From positions 28,168 to 92,167 of the forward strand of contig JAKQPD010000318.1 in assembly GCA_029564935.1 (NCBI GenBank): a stretch of DNA of 64,000 nucleotides, written 5' to 3'. The position numbers and the translations under genes are program-made. The notes under the pieces were generated by a model that searched no databases, was not told where the DNA came from, and worked only from the letters and a program-made list of their open reading frames with translations. The DNA is from Bacteroidota bacterium. Lineage in GTDB: Bacteria > Bacteroidota > Bacteroidia > Bacteroidales > VadinHA17. Below, piece after piece: positions 16,091-25,379 of the stretch; position 1 is the stretch's first letter, and each line of letters opens with the position of its first letter.

Positions 16091-17815
16091 CTACCAGAAT
16101 ATTATACTTAAAATTATACAAATTACACCAACGATAACAGCAAGGCCTGCGGGACGTTTATGCCATGGCAGGTGTTCATCGCTGATACGTGGAGTAAGTG
16201 AATAAACCAGACCCGTCAGTTCCTTTTCAGTCTTCTTCTGTTTTGTCAGCAGGGTTAATCCCACAGTTACACTTGCAGCGACAGTAAATGCAAATATGGC
16301 GGTCCAGAAATTCTGAGCCATTTCGACAGGATAGTTATGTACAACTCCTAACCAGCCACCTTTGAAAAGGGTGTTTGCTCCTACCGGAGCTGTCAGACCA
16401 TGATGTGTCAGTGCAACCAGAAATCCTAATAATAGTCCGGTGAATGCCGCATGACCTGTGGTTCTCTTCCAGAACATTCCGAGGAAGATCACGGCAAACA
16501 GAGGAGCATTGATCATCGAGAAGATTGTCTGCAGGAAATCCATAATATTACCGAATTTACTTGCAATATAAGCTGAAGCTATACTAAGCAGAACCCCGAC
16601 AACAGTTGCAACACGTCCGACATTAAGATAATGTTTATCGTCTGCTTCATGGTTATCAGTTCTCTTCCTTATGTAGCTTTGATAGATGTCATAAGTCCAT
16701 ACAGTATTAAATGCCGAAACATTACCAGCCATCCCGGACATGAATGATGCAAGCAGGGCGGTAATTCCCAGACCAAGCACACCAGCAGGCAGATACTGTT
16801 TCAGAAGCATTATGATCGTATAATCATATACAGGTTTCCCGGCAGAATCAAGAGGAAGGGTAAATCCCTTGCCCGGGTCATTCATAAGCACAATAGCTAT
16901 GATACCTGGAACAATTATAAGGAAGGGGATGAACATTTTTGGCAAGGCGCCGATCAGGGGGACTTTTCTTGCGGCAGAAATCGATTCGGCTGCGAAAGCA
17001 CGCTGGACTATAAGAAAGTTTGTACACCAGTATCCGAAGGAAAGAACAAATCCCAGTCCGAATAATATTCCGAACCACTCTACCCCCAGGGGATTGGCGG
17101 AGGCTTCTGCAGTATATTTCCAGGTTGTTACAAAAGTATCAGGGGCGTATCCGGCCGAAGAAGCTATTGGGGCCAGTCCTTCTTTAAGACCTGCCCATCC
17201 GCCGACATCTTTCAGACTTAGAAAAACAAGTGGCAGCAATCCGATCACAATGATGAAAAACTGAAGCACTTCGTTATAAATAGCTGAAGAAAGTCCGCCC
17301 AGGTAAGTATAAGCAAGAACGATCATTGCCGAAACCCAGAGGCTTAAGTTAAAGTCCCATCCGAGAATCCTTTCGAGCAAAATTGCCAGGGCGTACATTG
17401 AAATTCCGGAAGCAAGGATAGTCATTACAGCAAACAGGATTGCATTCAATGCCCTTGTTTTCTCATCGTACCTGAGCTTGAGGTACTCAGGCACTGACCG
17501 CGCTTTTGATCCGTAATAGAACGGCATCATAAAGAGGGCAAGGAAGATCATTGCCGGGATCGCTCCGATCCAGTAAAAATGGGTCGTCAGCATACCATAC
17601 TTCATTCCCGACCCGGCCATCCCCATAACTTCAAGAGCGCCAAGGTTTGTAGAAATAAAAGCCAAACCTGCAACCCATGCAGGGATCGACCTGCCGGCTT
17701 CAAGAAATGCATTGGCATTCTTCATATATTTTCTCAGGAACCAGCCAATGCCGAGAACAAAAACAAAATAGATTATCATGATCGAATAATCTATCCAACT
17801 CATATCAACTTTCAT
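16091..17815 (-). CDS. sodium:solute symporter family transporter (SSS)
   Basis: 574 residues with about 13-14 hydrophobic segments. SSS signatures are present: 'EAGRSIPAWVAGLAFISTNLGALEVMGMAG' at the N-terminus, 'ARSVPEYLKLRYDEKTR', and a mid-protein 'FGYWCTNFLIVQRAFAAES' that matches SGLT/vSGLT-type sugar symporters. It is an inner-membrane, Na+-coupled importer; substrate (sugar or related) cannot be fixed by eye. It heads a two-gene operon with a 67-residue membrane protein. Confidence 0.9.
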   Translation of the reverse strand: MKVDMSWIDYSIMIIYFVFVLGIGWFLRKYMKNANAFLEAGRSIPAWVAGLAFISTNLGALEVMGMAGSGMKYGMLTTHFYWIGAIPAMIFLALFMMPFYYGSKARSVPEYLKLRYDEKTRALNAILFAVMTILASGISMYALAILLERILGWDFNLSLWVSAMIVLAYTYLGGLSSAIYNEVLQFFIIVIGLLPLVFLSLKDVGGWAGLKEGLAPIASSAGYAPDTFVTTWKYTAEASANPLGVEWFGILFGLGFVLSFGYWCTNFLIVQRAFAAESISAARKVPLIGALPKMFIPFLIIVPGIIAIVLMNDPGKGFTLPLDSAGKPVYDYTIIMLLKQYLPAGVLGLGITALLASFMSGMAGNVSAFNTVWTYDIYQSYIRKRTDNHEADDKHYLNVGRVATVVGVLLSIASAYIASKFGNIMDFLQTIFSMINAPLFAVIFLGMFWKRTTGHAAFTGLLLGFLVALTHHGLTAPVGANTLFKGGWLGVVHNYPVEMAQNFWTAIFAFTVAASVTVGLTLLTKQKKTEKELTGLVYSLTPRISDEHLPWHKRPAGLAVIVGVICIILSIIFW

Positions 17816-17998
17816 AGTCTAAGGATTTTTGATTTTTATTCATATTTATTATATAGATTCTTCAAAGATTTATCATCGTTTCAGGGTTTAGTAAAAATAC
17901 ATTTTAAATCTGTTTTTAAAATGACCGGCTTAATTAATTATCAGATTTTTTTAAAAATTTTTTTTTATCCTTGTAGAATTCTTTGCACAATACATCTG

Positions 17999-18811
17999 TT
18001 GAAGACAAGGTATTTCATATATATTTCCTTCAAAGGAACTTCTTATCACGGATGGCAGGTTCAGCCAAATTCGGTGACGATCCAGAAAATCCTTGATAAT
18101 GCCCTTAGCACAGTGTTTAATGAAGAAATATCTGCGACCGGCGCCGGCAGGACTGATACCGGTGTACATGCACTGGTCTTTTGCGCACATTTTGACAGTA
18201 ATTGCCAGGATCTGGCGGAAAATAAAAACCATATTTTCAGGCTTAACAGATTCCTGCCGAAAGATATCTCGGTAACCGGGATTTACAAGGTCACAACTGA
18301 AGCACATGCGAGGTTCAGCGCTGTTTCAAGAACATACAAATATTATATATCAAGGATTAAAGATCCCTTTCTTGAAGATTCATCATGGTTCATTCATGGC
18401 AATATTGACATGAATATAATGAACAGAGCCTGTATGATACTCATGAAATACTCTGATTTTACAAGCTTCAGCAGGCTTCACACTGACGTAAAGACTAACC
18501 TGTGTACAATTTATTCGGCAATCTGGGAAGAAACTGACACTTCCCTGGTCTTTACAATCAAAGCCGACCGCTTCCTCAGGAATATGGTAAGAGCAATAGT
18601 GGGTACAATGACAGATGCCGGGACAGGAAAAATAAGTCTGGAGGAATTCGAAAACATTATTCTGGCAAAGGACAGATGCAGGGCAGGACAATCAGCTCCT
18701 GCCAGGGGATTATTCCTTACAGATATTGAATACCCCCCCGATATATTTATCAGAGCTCAGGATCATTCCAGATCTCCCATGACCGGTCAGCCTGGGAATG
18801 AAGCATTTTAA
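17999..18811 (+). CDS. truA: tRNA pseudouridine synthase A
   Basis: The track ORF begins far upstream, antisense to the symporter. The family N-terminus (RYFIYISFKGTSYHGWQ) begins next to TTG 17999, giving 270 residues; ATG 17921 is the only nearby ATG but adds 26 residues with no family counterpart. The catalytic motif GAGRTDTGVHA contains the nucleophilic Asp. TruA forms pseudouridine at positions 38-40 of the tRNA anticodon arm. The last 62 bp overlap the 3' end of the convergent aroE gene. Confidence 0.9.
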   Translation: MKTRYFIYISFKGTSYHGWQVQPNSVTIQKILDNALSTVFNEEISATGAGRTDTGVHALVFCAHFDSNCQDLAENKNHIFRLNRFLPKDISVTGIYKVTTEAHARFSAVSRTYKYYISRIKDPFLEDSSWFIHGNIDMNIMNRACMILMKYSDFTSFSRLHTDVKTNLCTIYSAIWEETDTSLVFTIKADRFLRNMVRAIVGTMTDAGTGKISLEEFENIILAKDRCRAGQSAPARGLFLTDIEYPPDIFIRAQDHSRSPMTGQPGNEAF

Positions 18812-19502
18812 GCCCGGTAATAATTGTGCACCCCCTCTCCTTTCCGGCTTTCAGAAAAGATGTGTATTCGGGATTATAAACAAAATCGAAAATGATATGT
18901 TTCTCATTTAAAAGTTTAAAATCAATATCGGGTCTTGTTGAAATATCTGGGTACATGCCAAGCGGAGTTGTATTAATGATCAGATCGGTATTTCTATAAT
19001 GATCCTCTGTCAGATCGCTGTAAGACAGGATGTCTCCTTTTCGCATTCGTGATACGAAAGTGACATTCAATCCAATTTGCCTCATCGTCCAGGCTGCTGC
19101 CTTCGAGCTTCCTCCGGTACCCAGAATAAGTACATTTCTTATATTACCCTTCAGATAAGGTAAAAGTGAGTCTCTGATACCCGTTACATCAGTATTATAG
19201 CCATAAACCTCAATATCATTCCCTGTCCTCCTGAATTTTAACACATTGGCTGCACCTATTTCATCGACTGAAGGTTCCGTCACATCGACATATTTCAGTA
19301 CTGCGGTCTTATGAGGAATTGTGACATTCAGCCCGTACAGTTCCGGATTGCCAGCAACAAGTCCGGGTAACAATTCAATGTGCTTAAGCGGGTAATTGTC
19401 ATATAAACAGTCATTTATATTTTCCCGCGAGAATTTTTCAGCAAAGTATTTTTGTGAGAAAGAATGACCGAGAGGATATCCGATAAGTCCGAATTTTCTC
19501 AT
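18750..19502 (-). CDS. aroE: shikimate dehydrogenase (NADP+)
   Basis: 250 residues, slightly shorter than the usual 270. Substrate-binding residues are visible: K65 in NVTIPHK and D105 in YNTD; the NADP loop is GTGGSSKAAAW (128-138). The reaction is 3-dehydroshikimate to shikimate in the chorismate pathway. It is the third gene of a TPR - ComA-like - aroE group with gaps of 18 and 45 bp. The 3' end overlaps truA by 62 bp, tail to tail. Confidence 0.94.
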   Translation of the reverse strand: MRKFGLIGYPLGHSFSQKYFAEKFSRENINDCLYDNYPLKHIELLPGLVAGNPELYGLNVTIPHKTAVLKYVDVTEPSVDEIGAANVLKFRRTGNDIEVYGYNTDVTGIRDSLLPYLKGNIRNVLILGTGGSSKAAAWTMRQIGLNVTFVSRMRKGDILSYSDLTEDHYRNTDLIINTTPLGMYPDISTRPDIDFKLLNEKHIIFDFVYNPEYTSFLKAGKERGCTIITGLKMLHSQADRSWEIWNDPEL

Positions 19503-19547
19503 ATTAAATAAGGTGTAAGGAAATTACTGATTTCCTTAAGGTCGTTA

Positions 19548-20354
19548 TCAATTGTTTTTCAGTTCATCAGGAAGAAACTGGAAGAAAGTATCTCCCCTCA
19601 GGCCGAGTCTGAGTGATTCCAGAGGAATTATCTCATTTGGGGCTATATTGCCGAGGTTCACATTTGCCCCGAAATGTTTTATGAACCATGCCTGCTGGGA
19701 TTTCAGGGGGGCCTCCCAGATTACGTTTTCAAGCTTCACGTGTTCGGAAATTGCACCAATGATCTTATTATTTATTGATCCGTCTTCGTTGTAAATACCT
19801 GTTGTTCCTGATTCCCTGGCTTCGGCAATTACCTTTGATGATCCGGCATCCAGCTCGGCTTTCATCATTGCAACCCACTGATCAGGTGTATAAACAACCT
19901 CTTTCTTCTTTGAACCCACCTCTGATATTACTTTCCCGCGGCGGGCAAGTGTCCGGATATATTCCAGCTTTCTGGAATGATCAATATCATATGAGCCGTC
20001 AGACACTTCAACTAACTCAATATCATTACTGTCGAGAAATTCAATGAATTCTCTGAACATATTACGGATAATAAAGGCTTCGAAAAGTGTACCACCGAAA
20101 TAGGGTATGACCCCTTGTTTTTTATAGATTTCAATCTTCTTTTCAAATCCAGGGGTAATAAGTGATGTACCGAACCCAAGCTTGACAAAATCAGTGTATT
20201 CACTGCCGACCGACATGAAATCTTCAGCTTCCCTGATGCTTAAGCCCTTATCCATTACCATTGTGAGGCCGGAATTCCGTGGTTTCAACGGACGTTCCGG
20301 TAGAAATGGAAGAACAGTTTTCATAGTTAAGTTTAGATTATTGTGATTTTCCAA
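19548..20354 (-). CDS. ComA-family (phosphosulfolactate synthase-like) protein
   Basis: 268 residues. The sequence follows the ComA/PF02679 pattern: 'RPLKPRNSGLTMVMDKGLS', 'VKLGFGTSLI', 'YFGGTLFEAF', 'IELVEVSDGSYDI', 'GKVISEVGSK', and 'VIAEARESGTTGIY'. ComA adds sulfite to phosphoenolpyruvate to make phosphosulfolactate, the first step of coenzyme M synthesis in methanogens. Bacteroidota do not make coenzyme M; a link to sulfonate metabolites such as sulfonolipids is only a hypothesis. The start may be the in-frame ATG at 20324 (MKTVLPFLPERP), which fits the family better. Confidence 0.85.
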   Translation of the reverse strand: MENHNNLNLTMKTVLPFLPERPLKPRNSGLTMVMDKGLSIREAEDFMSVGSEYTDFVKLGFGTSLITPGFEKKIEIYKKQGVIPYFGGTLFEAFIIRNMFREFIEFLDSNDIELVEVSDGSYDIDHSRKLEYIRTLARRGKVISEVGSKKKEVVYTPDQWVAMMKAELDAGSSKVIAEARESGTTGIYNEDGSINNKIIGAISEHVKLENVIWEAPLKSQQAWFIKHFGANVNLGNIAPNEIIPLESLRLGLRGDTFFQFLPDELKNN

Positions 20355-20372
20355 GATAAGAAATTTTCTTTC

Positions 20373-21785
20373 TCAGATAAGATTATTCTTTCTCAGAAGC
20401 TTGTTTATCTTTCTTGTGCTGAGTTTAAGAGGAAATATTTCCTTAAACTCTCTGAACATTTCAGTGTCGAGTCCGACCCCTAAAGAAAGATGCCTGAAAG
20501 AATCTTCACGGTCACCATTATAAAGATAGAACAAGGCAAGCAGATAATTTATTCCCGGCAGATCACCGGTAACCCGGTAAGCATGTTCAAGATAAGGTAT
20601 TGCTCTGGATATTAATTTTTCCCTGAGGACTATCTTTCCCAGATCGATCCAGACTTCATCATAATATGCATCAATTTTCAGAGCTTCCCTGAAACAGCTG
20701 AGTGCAGCTTTCACTTCTCCTTTAATATAATGAGCTTTCCCCAGAAGGTACCAGTATTCGGGATTTTCATCATCGAGTCTTACGGCTTTCCTGAAGTATA
20801 TAAGGCTGTCATCGGCATTCCCGGCATTGTATTCAATGACCCCGAGCCCGAACCATGCATCCGAATATTCCGGTTCCAGTTCAATCGCATCGTGGAAGTA
20901 TTTGCCCGCCAGTTCAATATCATCGGTCTTTTCATAACATTCAGCGAGATATGTCATGGCTTCATAACTATCAGGCTCATGTTCAAGATACTCGTGATAA
21001 ACAGGGATAGCCTCAGTATACCTTTCAAGATTGCTCAGAATATTTGCTTTGTTGAATACTGCAAAAGTATTAAGTGAGTTTATGGCAAGGGCAAAGTCAT
21101 ATGCTTCAAGCGCCTTGTCATATTCCTCCATTTTATTATAAATGATCCCCAGATTATACCATGCACTGTCGGAAAATGGCTCTTCCTCGAGGTATTTATT
21201 ATAATAGAAAATGCTTTCACTGTATTTCTCCACCTTTTCATAAGCATATGCCAGGTCATACAAATGTGCCTTATAATTGGGTTCCATCCCGATAAGCCTT
21301 ATAAGGTAGGGGATCAGGTATTCATAGTAATTAAGGTTCTGTAATACAGATACTACTGCAAACAGTATGTTTCCTGTTTCCTCCGAATCAAGTGTAAGGG
21401 CATAATCAAATATCTTCTTTGCACCCTGGATGTCTCCCAGAATACCAAGGGCGGTTCCCTTTGCAATAAAAATTTCATGATTTCCCGGTTCGAGATTTTC
21501 GAGGTTCCTGAGGATACTGAGAGCTTCAACTGCACGTCCTTTATCAATCAGTACCCTGGCTTTTCGCACCTGGATCGATACCGAATTTGGATGCTGTTGT
21601 GTAGCCAGTGCCGCTGCTTCAAAGGCCTTGGGGGAATTATTGCTCTCTATATAATAATCTATTATCGATTCGAACTCAACAACATCAAAGAAATACTTCT
21701 CATTATTTCTTTTCATCCTTTCAAATTTCTGAACAGCCTGCCTGATTTCTTCCTCCAACGAATATTTGAATTTATCCTCTTCCAT
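20373..21785 (-). CDS. tetratricopeptide repeat protein
   Basis: The track start at 21806 overlaps a promoter box; I choose the ATG at 21785 (MEEDKFKYSLEEEIRQ), giving 470 residues. There is no signal peptide, so it is probably cytoplasmic. About ten TPR units cover residues 45-440 (for example DSAWYNLGIIYNKMEEYDKA and YSDAWFGLGVIEYNAGNADD), with an Asp/Glu-rich composition. The end is basic (STRKINKLLRKNNLI). It is the first gene of an operon with the ComA-like gene and aroE. The partner is unknown. Confidence 0.85.
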   Translation of the reverse strand: MEEDKFKYSLEEEIRQAVQKFERMKRNNEKYFFDVVEFESIIDYYIESNNSPKAFEAAALATQQHPNSVSIQVRKARVLIDKGRAVEALSILRNLENLEPGNHEIFIAKGTALGILGDIQGAKKIFDYALTLDSEETGNILFAVVSVLQNLNYYEYLIPYLIRLIGMEPNYKAHLYDLAYAYEKVEKYSESIFYYNKYLEEEPFSDSAWYNLGIIYNKMEEYDKALEAYDFALAINSLNTFAVFNKANILSNLERYTEAIPVYHEYLEHEPDSYEAMTYLAECYEKTDDIELAGKYFHDAIELEPEYSDAWFGLGVIEYNAGNADDSLIYFRKAVRLDDENPEYWYLLGKAHYIKGEVKAALSCFREALKIDAYYDEVWIDLGKIVLREKLISRAIPYLEHAYRVTGDLPGINYLLALFYLYNGDREDSFRHLSLGVGLDTEMFREFKEIFPLKLSTRKINKLLRKNNLI

Positions 21786-21803
21786 CTCCAAGCGGTAAAA
21801 ACA

Positions 21804-21811
21804 CAAAATTA
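21804..21811 (-). promoter_or_regulatory. -7 promoter box for the TPR/comA-like/aroE operon
   Basis: TAATTTTG on the minus strand is a perfect TAnnTTTG match. It overlaps the track's first start codon, so the ATG at 21785 is the better start (leader about 12 nt). Confidence 0.5.
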
Positions 21812-22114
21812 GTATTATTTCTGTTCAGGATCAGTTCACAATAATTCAATTATTAACAATTTAATGTTTTTTCAAACTACTCTGTCCCAGTGTAATAAAA
21901 AATAAATCACATTTTTATTGTTTTTTTAATCCAACTGACGCAACCCAGGAGGCTTTTTTTTCATCTTCCGGATATAAAACAAATACTATTACCCTATACC
22001 CAATTTTACCCTTGAATTAACCTAAAATTCAACCTCAGAAAGACCGGGCGACAACCCGGTTTTTCTATTTGCCTGGTTTTTTATATCTTTACAACTGTTT
22101 CATTTATCTGCAAT
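21812..22114. other. divergent intergenic region with a hairpin leader
   Basis: About 300 bp between the TPR operon and the PD40 lipoprotein gene. It is mostly AT-rich. It contains GACGCAACCCAGGAGGC followed by T8 (21938-21962) and a terminator-like GC hairpin at 22043-22064. No gene was seen. Confidence 0.5.
22043..22064 (+). terminator. terminator-like hairpin in the leader of the PD40 lipoprotein gene
   Basis: ACCGGG-CGACAA-CCCGGT followed by TTTTCT. It lies 50 bp upstream of the ATG at 22115, between divergent genes, where an ordinary terminator is not needed. It may be an attenuator or a boundary element. Confidence 0.5.
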
Positions 22115-23125
22115 ATGAACCAACTGTCTGTAAAATCCTTCAGGATATTAATCCTGTTTTTATCATTAATGATATTAAACGTATTTTCCTGTAAAAAGGA
22201 TGATAATCCGATTAAATTTCCCAGGGGGACTTTTCCGGATTCGACAATAATACTGACCGGAATAAACTCCCAGTACGATGATTATAACATGGACCTGCAC
22301 CAATTACTTGATTATGCTCTTATTATCTTTTCGAGTAATAGAATAAGTACCGGGGAGCATTTTGATCTGGTACAGGGTGTTATCTCATATTTTTTCAACC
22401 AGACGACCGGAGATTTCGGAGTTGAAAGTGAAATGACCCAGAATGCTTTTATTACAAAACTGATCAGTGCTGCCAATACGGATGGTGATGATCTGGGACC
22501 TTATACACTTTTCAGTCCGGCTGACGGATATGAATATCTGCTGTATTCATCCCAAAGCGCCGAAGGCGATCTGGATTTTAATTACCTCAGGAATCAGCCT
22601 GTCACAGGTGCCAGTCAGCCTGCAATCCTCGGACCCTATCCTGTTAAGTTACTTAATACCGGTTCTGATGATGCATATATAAGTTTCGACACAAATCAGG
22701 ACAGCGTGTACTTTTCCTCCGACACTGAAGGCAACTTTGATATTTATATAAAAACAAGGCCTGCAGAAACAACTATAAGTGAATGGTTTGACGGGGATTA
22801 TTCAGCTTCACAGAAGGCTGACAGCATAAACAGTTCAGGAAATGACAAATGTCCGTTCGTTTTCAGAAAGTACCTGGTTTTTGCCTCTGACAGGCCGGGA
22901 GGATTTGGAGGATTTGATCTTTATTATTCGGTATTTCGAAAAGGCAAGTGGAGTTCACCGGTCAATTTTGGTCCGGATATCAATACAACTGATAATGAAT
23001 ATCGCCCGGTCCTCGGGTCCCAGGAAGATTTCACGAACAACTTTATGATCTTTTCATCTGATCGTCCGGGAGGGAAAGGAAGATTTGACCTTTACATGAG
23101 AGGGATCACCTTCCCTGAAAGGTGA
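22115..23125 (+). CDS. PD40-type beta-propeller lipoprotein
   Basis: 336 residues. The signal peptide ends in a lipobox (MILNVFSC, then KKDD), so the protein is a lipoprotein. The body carries WD40-like/PD40 repeats: 'DSVYFSSDTEGNFDIYI', 'YLVFASDRPGGFGGFDLYYS', 'NFMIFSSDRPGGKGRFDLYM'. Such propellers occur in TolB-like and OmpA-associated Bacteroidota envelope proteins. Binding partner is unknown. Its stop codon abuts that of folD: TGA and TCA together form TGATCA. Confidence 0.82.
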   Translation: MNQLSVKSFRILILFLSLMILNVFSCKKDDNPIKFPRGTFPDSTIILTGINSQYDDYNMDLHQLLDYALIIFSSNRISTGEHFDLVQGVISYFFNQTTGDFGVESEMTQNAFITKLISAANTDGDDLGPYTLFSPADGYEYLLYSSQSAEGDLDFNYLRNQPVTGASQPAILGPYPVKLLNTGSDDAYISFDTNQDSVYFSSDTEGNFDIYIKTRPAETTISEWFDGDYSASQKADSINSSGNDKCPFVFRKYLVFASDRPGGFGGFDLYYSVFRKGKWSSPVNFGPDINTTDNEYRPVLGSQEDFTNNFMIFSSDRPGGKGRFDLYMRGITFPER

Positions 23126-24007
23126 TCAGATCCTTTTATCCCGGTTTTTTGCTGCGTGAAGAGTATTTTTAAGAAGCGACACACGTGTCATAGGTCCTAC
23201 ACCTCCAGGTACAGGTGTGATATATGAACATTTAGGGGCCACATTTTGAAAGTCCACATCTCCCGCCAGTTTCCATCCGTTTTTTGATCCGGGAGCTTCT
23301 ATTCTTGTCGTTCCCACATCAATAACCACTGCGCCTTCTTTCACCATATCGGCTTTGACAAATCCGGGAGAGCCGATGGCAGCTATAATTATATCGGCCG
23401 ATCTGACAATATCTTTCAGGTTGGCTGACCTGCTGTGCAGCACAGTAACAGTAGCATCCATTCCTTTTGCCGACAGAAGGATACTGACGGGTCGTCCCAC
23501 AATGTTGCTGCGTCCGATGACAACACAATGCCGTCCTGATGTTTCAATATTATATCGTTTTATAAGTTCAGTTATCCCGTAAGGTGTAGCGGGAAGATAT
23601 CCCGGCAATCCTAAAACCATTCTGCCGATGTTAACCGGATGGAATCCATCTGCGTCCTTTAACGGATCGATGGCTTCAATAACCCTGTCATCTGAAATAT
23701 GCTTTGGCAGCGGAAGCTGGACAATGAAGCCATCAATATCTTCATTGTCATTAAGTTCTCCGATCTTTGCAAGCAATTCCTTTTCGGGTGTTTTTTCGTC
23801 AAGTCTGATGAGAGTTGAACGGAATCCCACTTCCCCGCAATCATTCACCTTATTGTTAACATATGTTTCACTTGAGGGGCTATTGCCAACAAGTACAGCG
23901 GCAAGGTGAGGTATTTTACCGCCTTTTTTTCTTATTACGCTTACTTCATCTGCTATTTCCCTCTTTATTTCAGAGGCTGTTTTTCTGCCGTCGATAAGTG
24001 TATACAT
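23126..24007 (-). CDS. folD: bifunctional methylenetetrahydrofolate dehydrogenase / methenyltetrahydrofolate cyclohydrolase
   Basis: 293 residues. FolD signatures: [14 protein letters not shown] (Y49 and K53 of the YxxxK active site), [20 protein letters not shown], the Rossmann region [12 protein letters not shown], and the C-terminal [16 protein letters not shown]. It interconverts methylene- and formyl-tetrahydrofolate in the cytoplasm. It is the last gene of an argS-ffh-folD operon (gap to ffh 18 bp). Confidence 0.96.
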   Translation of the reverse strand: MYTLIDGRKTASEIKREIADEVSVIRKKGGKIPHLAAVLVGNSPSSETYVNNKVNDCGEVGFRSTLIRLDEKTPEKELLAKIGELNDNEDIDGFIVQLPLPKHISDDRVIEAIDPLKDADGFHPVNIGRMVLGLPGYLPATPYGITELIKRYNIETSGRHCVVIGRSNIVGRPVSILLSAKGMDATVTVLHSRSANLKDIVRSADIIIAAIGSPGFVKADMVKEGAVVIDVGTTRIEAPGSKNGWKLAGDVDFQNVAPKCSYITPVPGGVGPMTRVSLLKNTLHAAKNRDKRI

Positions 24008-24025
24008 ACTATCTGGATGGATTGA

Positions 24026-25345
24026 TTATTTTCTTCCCATCAACCGTGCCGGGTTTCCACCCTTTGAGATCATCTTCATCATCCGGCGTGTTTCGTCGAA
24101 TTGTTTTACAAGCTTATTTACTTCCTGAATTGATGTGCCGCTGCCTGAAGCAATACGTTTCCGGCGGCTGCCGTTCAGAATAACAGGATTTGACCTTTCG
24201 TCAGGAGTCATGCTCCTGATTATAGCTTCGATGCTTTTAAATGCATTGTCATCAATGTCCAGATCCTTAACAGCCTTTCCCACTCCGGGGATCATGGCCA
24301 TAAGGTCTTTCACATTACCCATCTTTTTTATCTGCTGTATCTGGCTTATAAAATCATTAAAATCGAACTGATCTTTGGCAATCTTTTTCTGGAGCTTCCT
24401 GGCTTCTTCTGTATCATATTGTTCCTGTGCTATTTCAACAAGTGATACTATATCTCCCATGCCAAGTATCCTGTCAGCCATACGGGCAGGATAAAAGATA
24501 TCCATTGCATCCATTTTCTCGCCCGAGCTTACGAACTTAACAGGTTTGTTGACCACCGATCTGATTGAAAGAGCAGCACCACCCCTTGTATCGCCATCTA
24601 GTTTGGTAAGAACAACGCCATTAAAATCGAGACGGTCGTTAAACTCTTTTGCTGTATTCACGGCATCCTGACCTGTCATGGCATCGACAACGAACAGTAT
24701 CTCATGCGGATTCACAGCTTCCTTGATTGAAGAAATCTCATTCATCATTTCTTCATCGACTGCAAGACGACCGGCCGTATCGATTATCACTACATCGTGG
24801 CCTTTCAGCTTTGCCTCCCTCACAGCATTCCTGGCAATCTGAACCGGACTAGTGTCAGCTTCCCCGGTAAACACTGGCACCTCAATCTGAGATCCTATTA
24901 TTTTTAGCTGGTCAATTGCAGCCGGACGATAAATGTCACCTGCGACAAGCAAAGGATTCTTGCTTCTTTTTGTCTTAACCCATTTTGCCAGCTTACCGCT
25001 GAATGTCGTTTTTCCCGAACCTTGTAAACCTGCTATAAGGATCACCGATGGATTGATACGGATATTAATATCAGTCTTGTCACCGCCCATTAACTGAGTC
25101 AGTTCGTCATGGACGATCTTTATCATCATCTGCGACGGATTGACAGCCCTGAGAACCTCCTGTCCCAGGGCTTTTGCCTTTACTGTATCTGTAAACTGCT
25201 TGGCTATCTTAAAGTTCACATCAGCGTCAAGCAGGGCTCTTCTCACTTCCTTAAGTGTTTCGGCAACATTTATCTCGGAAATCCTTCCCTGTCCTTTCAG
25301 AATCTTAAACGATCGTTCAAGCCGTTCACTTAGATTTTCAAACAT
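24026..25345 (-). CDS. ffh: signal recognition particle protein
   Basis: 439 residues. N domain, then the G domain with GLQGSGKTT (106-114), DTAGRLAVDEEMM and TKLDGDTRGGAALS, then the M domain with the MIPGVGKAV region and the RNA-binding GSRRKRIASGSGT segment. The C-terminus ends soon after the M domain (ARLMGRK), as is usual. Ffh binds 4.5S RNA and signal sequences of nascent inner-membrane proteins. No SRP RNA gene was seen in the window. It lies between argS and folD in one operon. Confidence 0.97.
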   Translation of the reverse strand: MFENLSERLERSFKILKGQGRISEINVAETLKEVRRALLDADVNFKIAKQFTDTVKAKALGQEVLRAVNPSQMMIKIVHDELTQLMGGDKTDINIRINPSVILIAGLQGSGKTTFSGKLAKWVKTKRSKNPLLVAGDIYRPAAIDQLKIIGSQIEVPVFTGEADTSPVQIARNAVREAKLKGHDVVIIDTAGRLAVDEEMMNEISSIKEAVNPHEILFVVDAMTGQDAVNTAKEFNDRLDFNGVVLTKLDGDTRGGAALSIRSVVNKPVKFVSSGEKMDAMDIFYPARMADRILGMGDIVSLVEIAQEQYDTEEARKLQKKIAKDQFDFNDFISQIQQIKKMGNVKDLMAMIPGVGKAVKDLDIDDNAFKSIEAIIRSMTPDERSNPVILNGSRRKRIASGSGTSIQEVNKLVKQFDETRRMMKMISKGGNPARLMGRK

Positions 25346-25379
25346 ATTATATTGATCAATAAAATATTAGTACAAAATA

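Noticed and set aside
17579-17998. N-terminal extension of TruA to 410 residues
   Set aside because: The extra sequence is antisense to the symporter gene and has no counterpart in the family.
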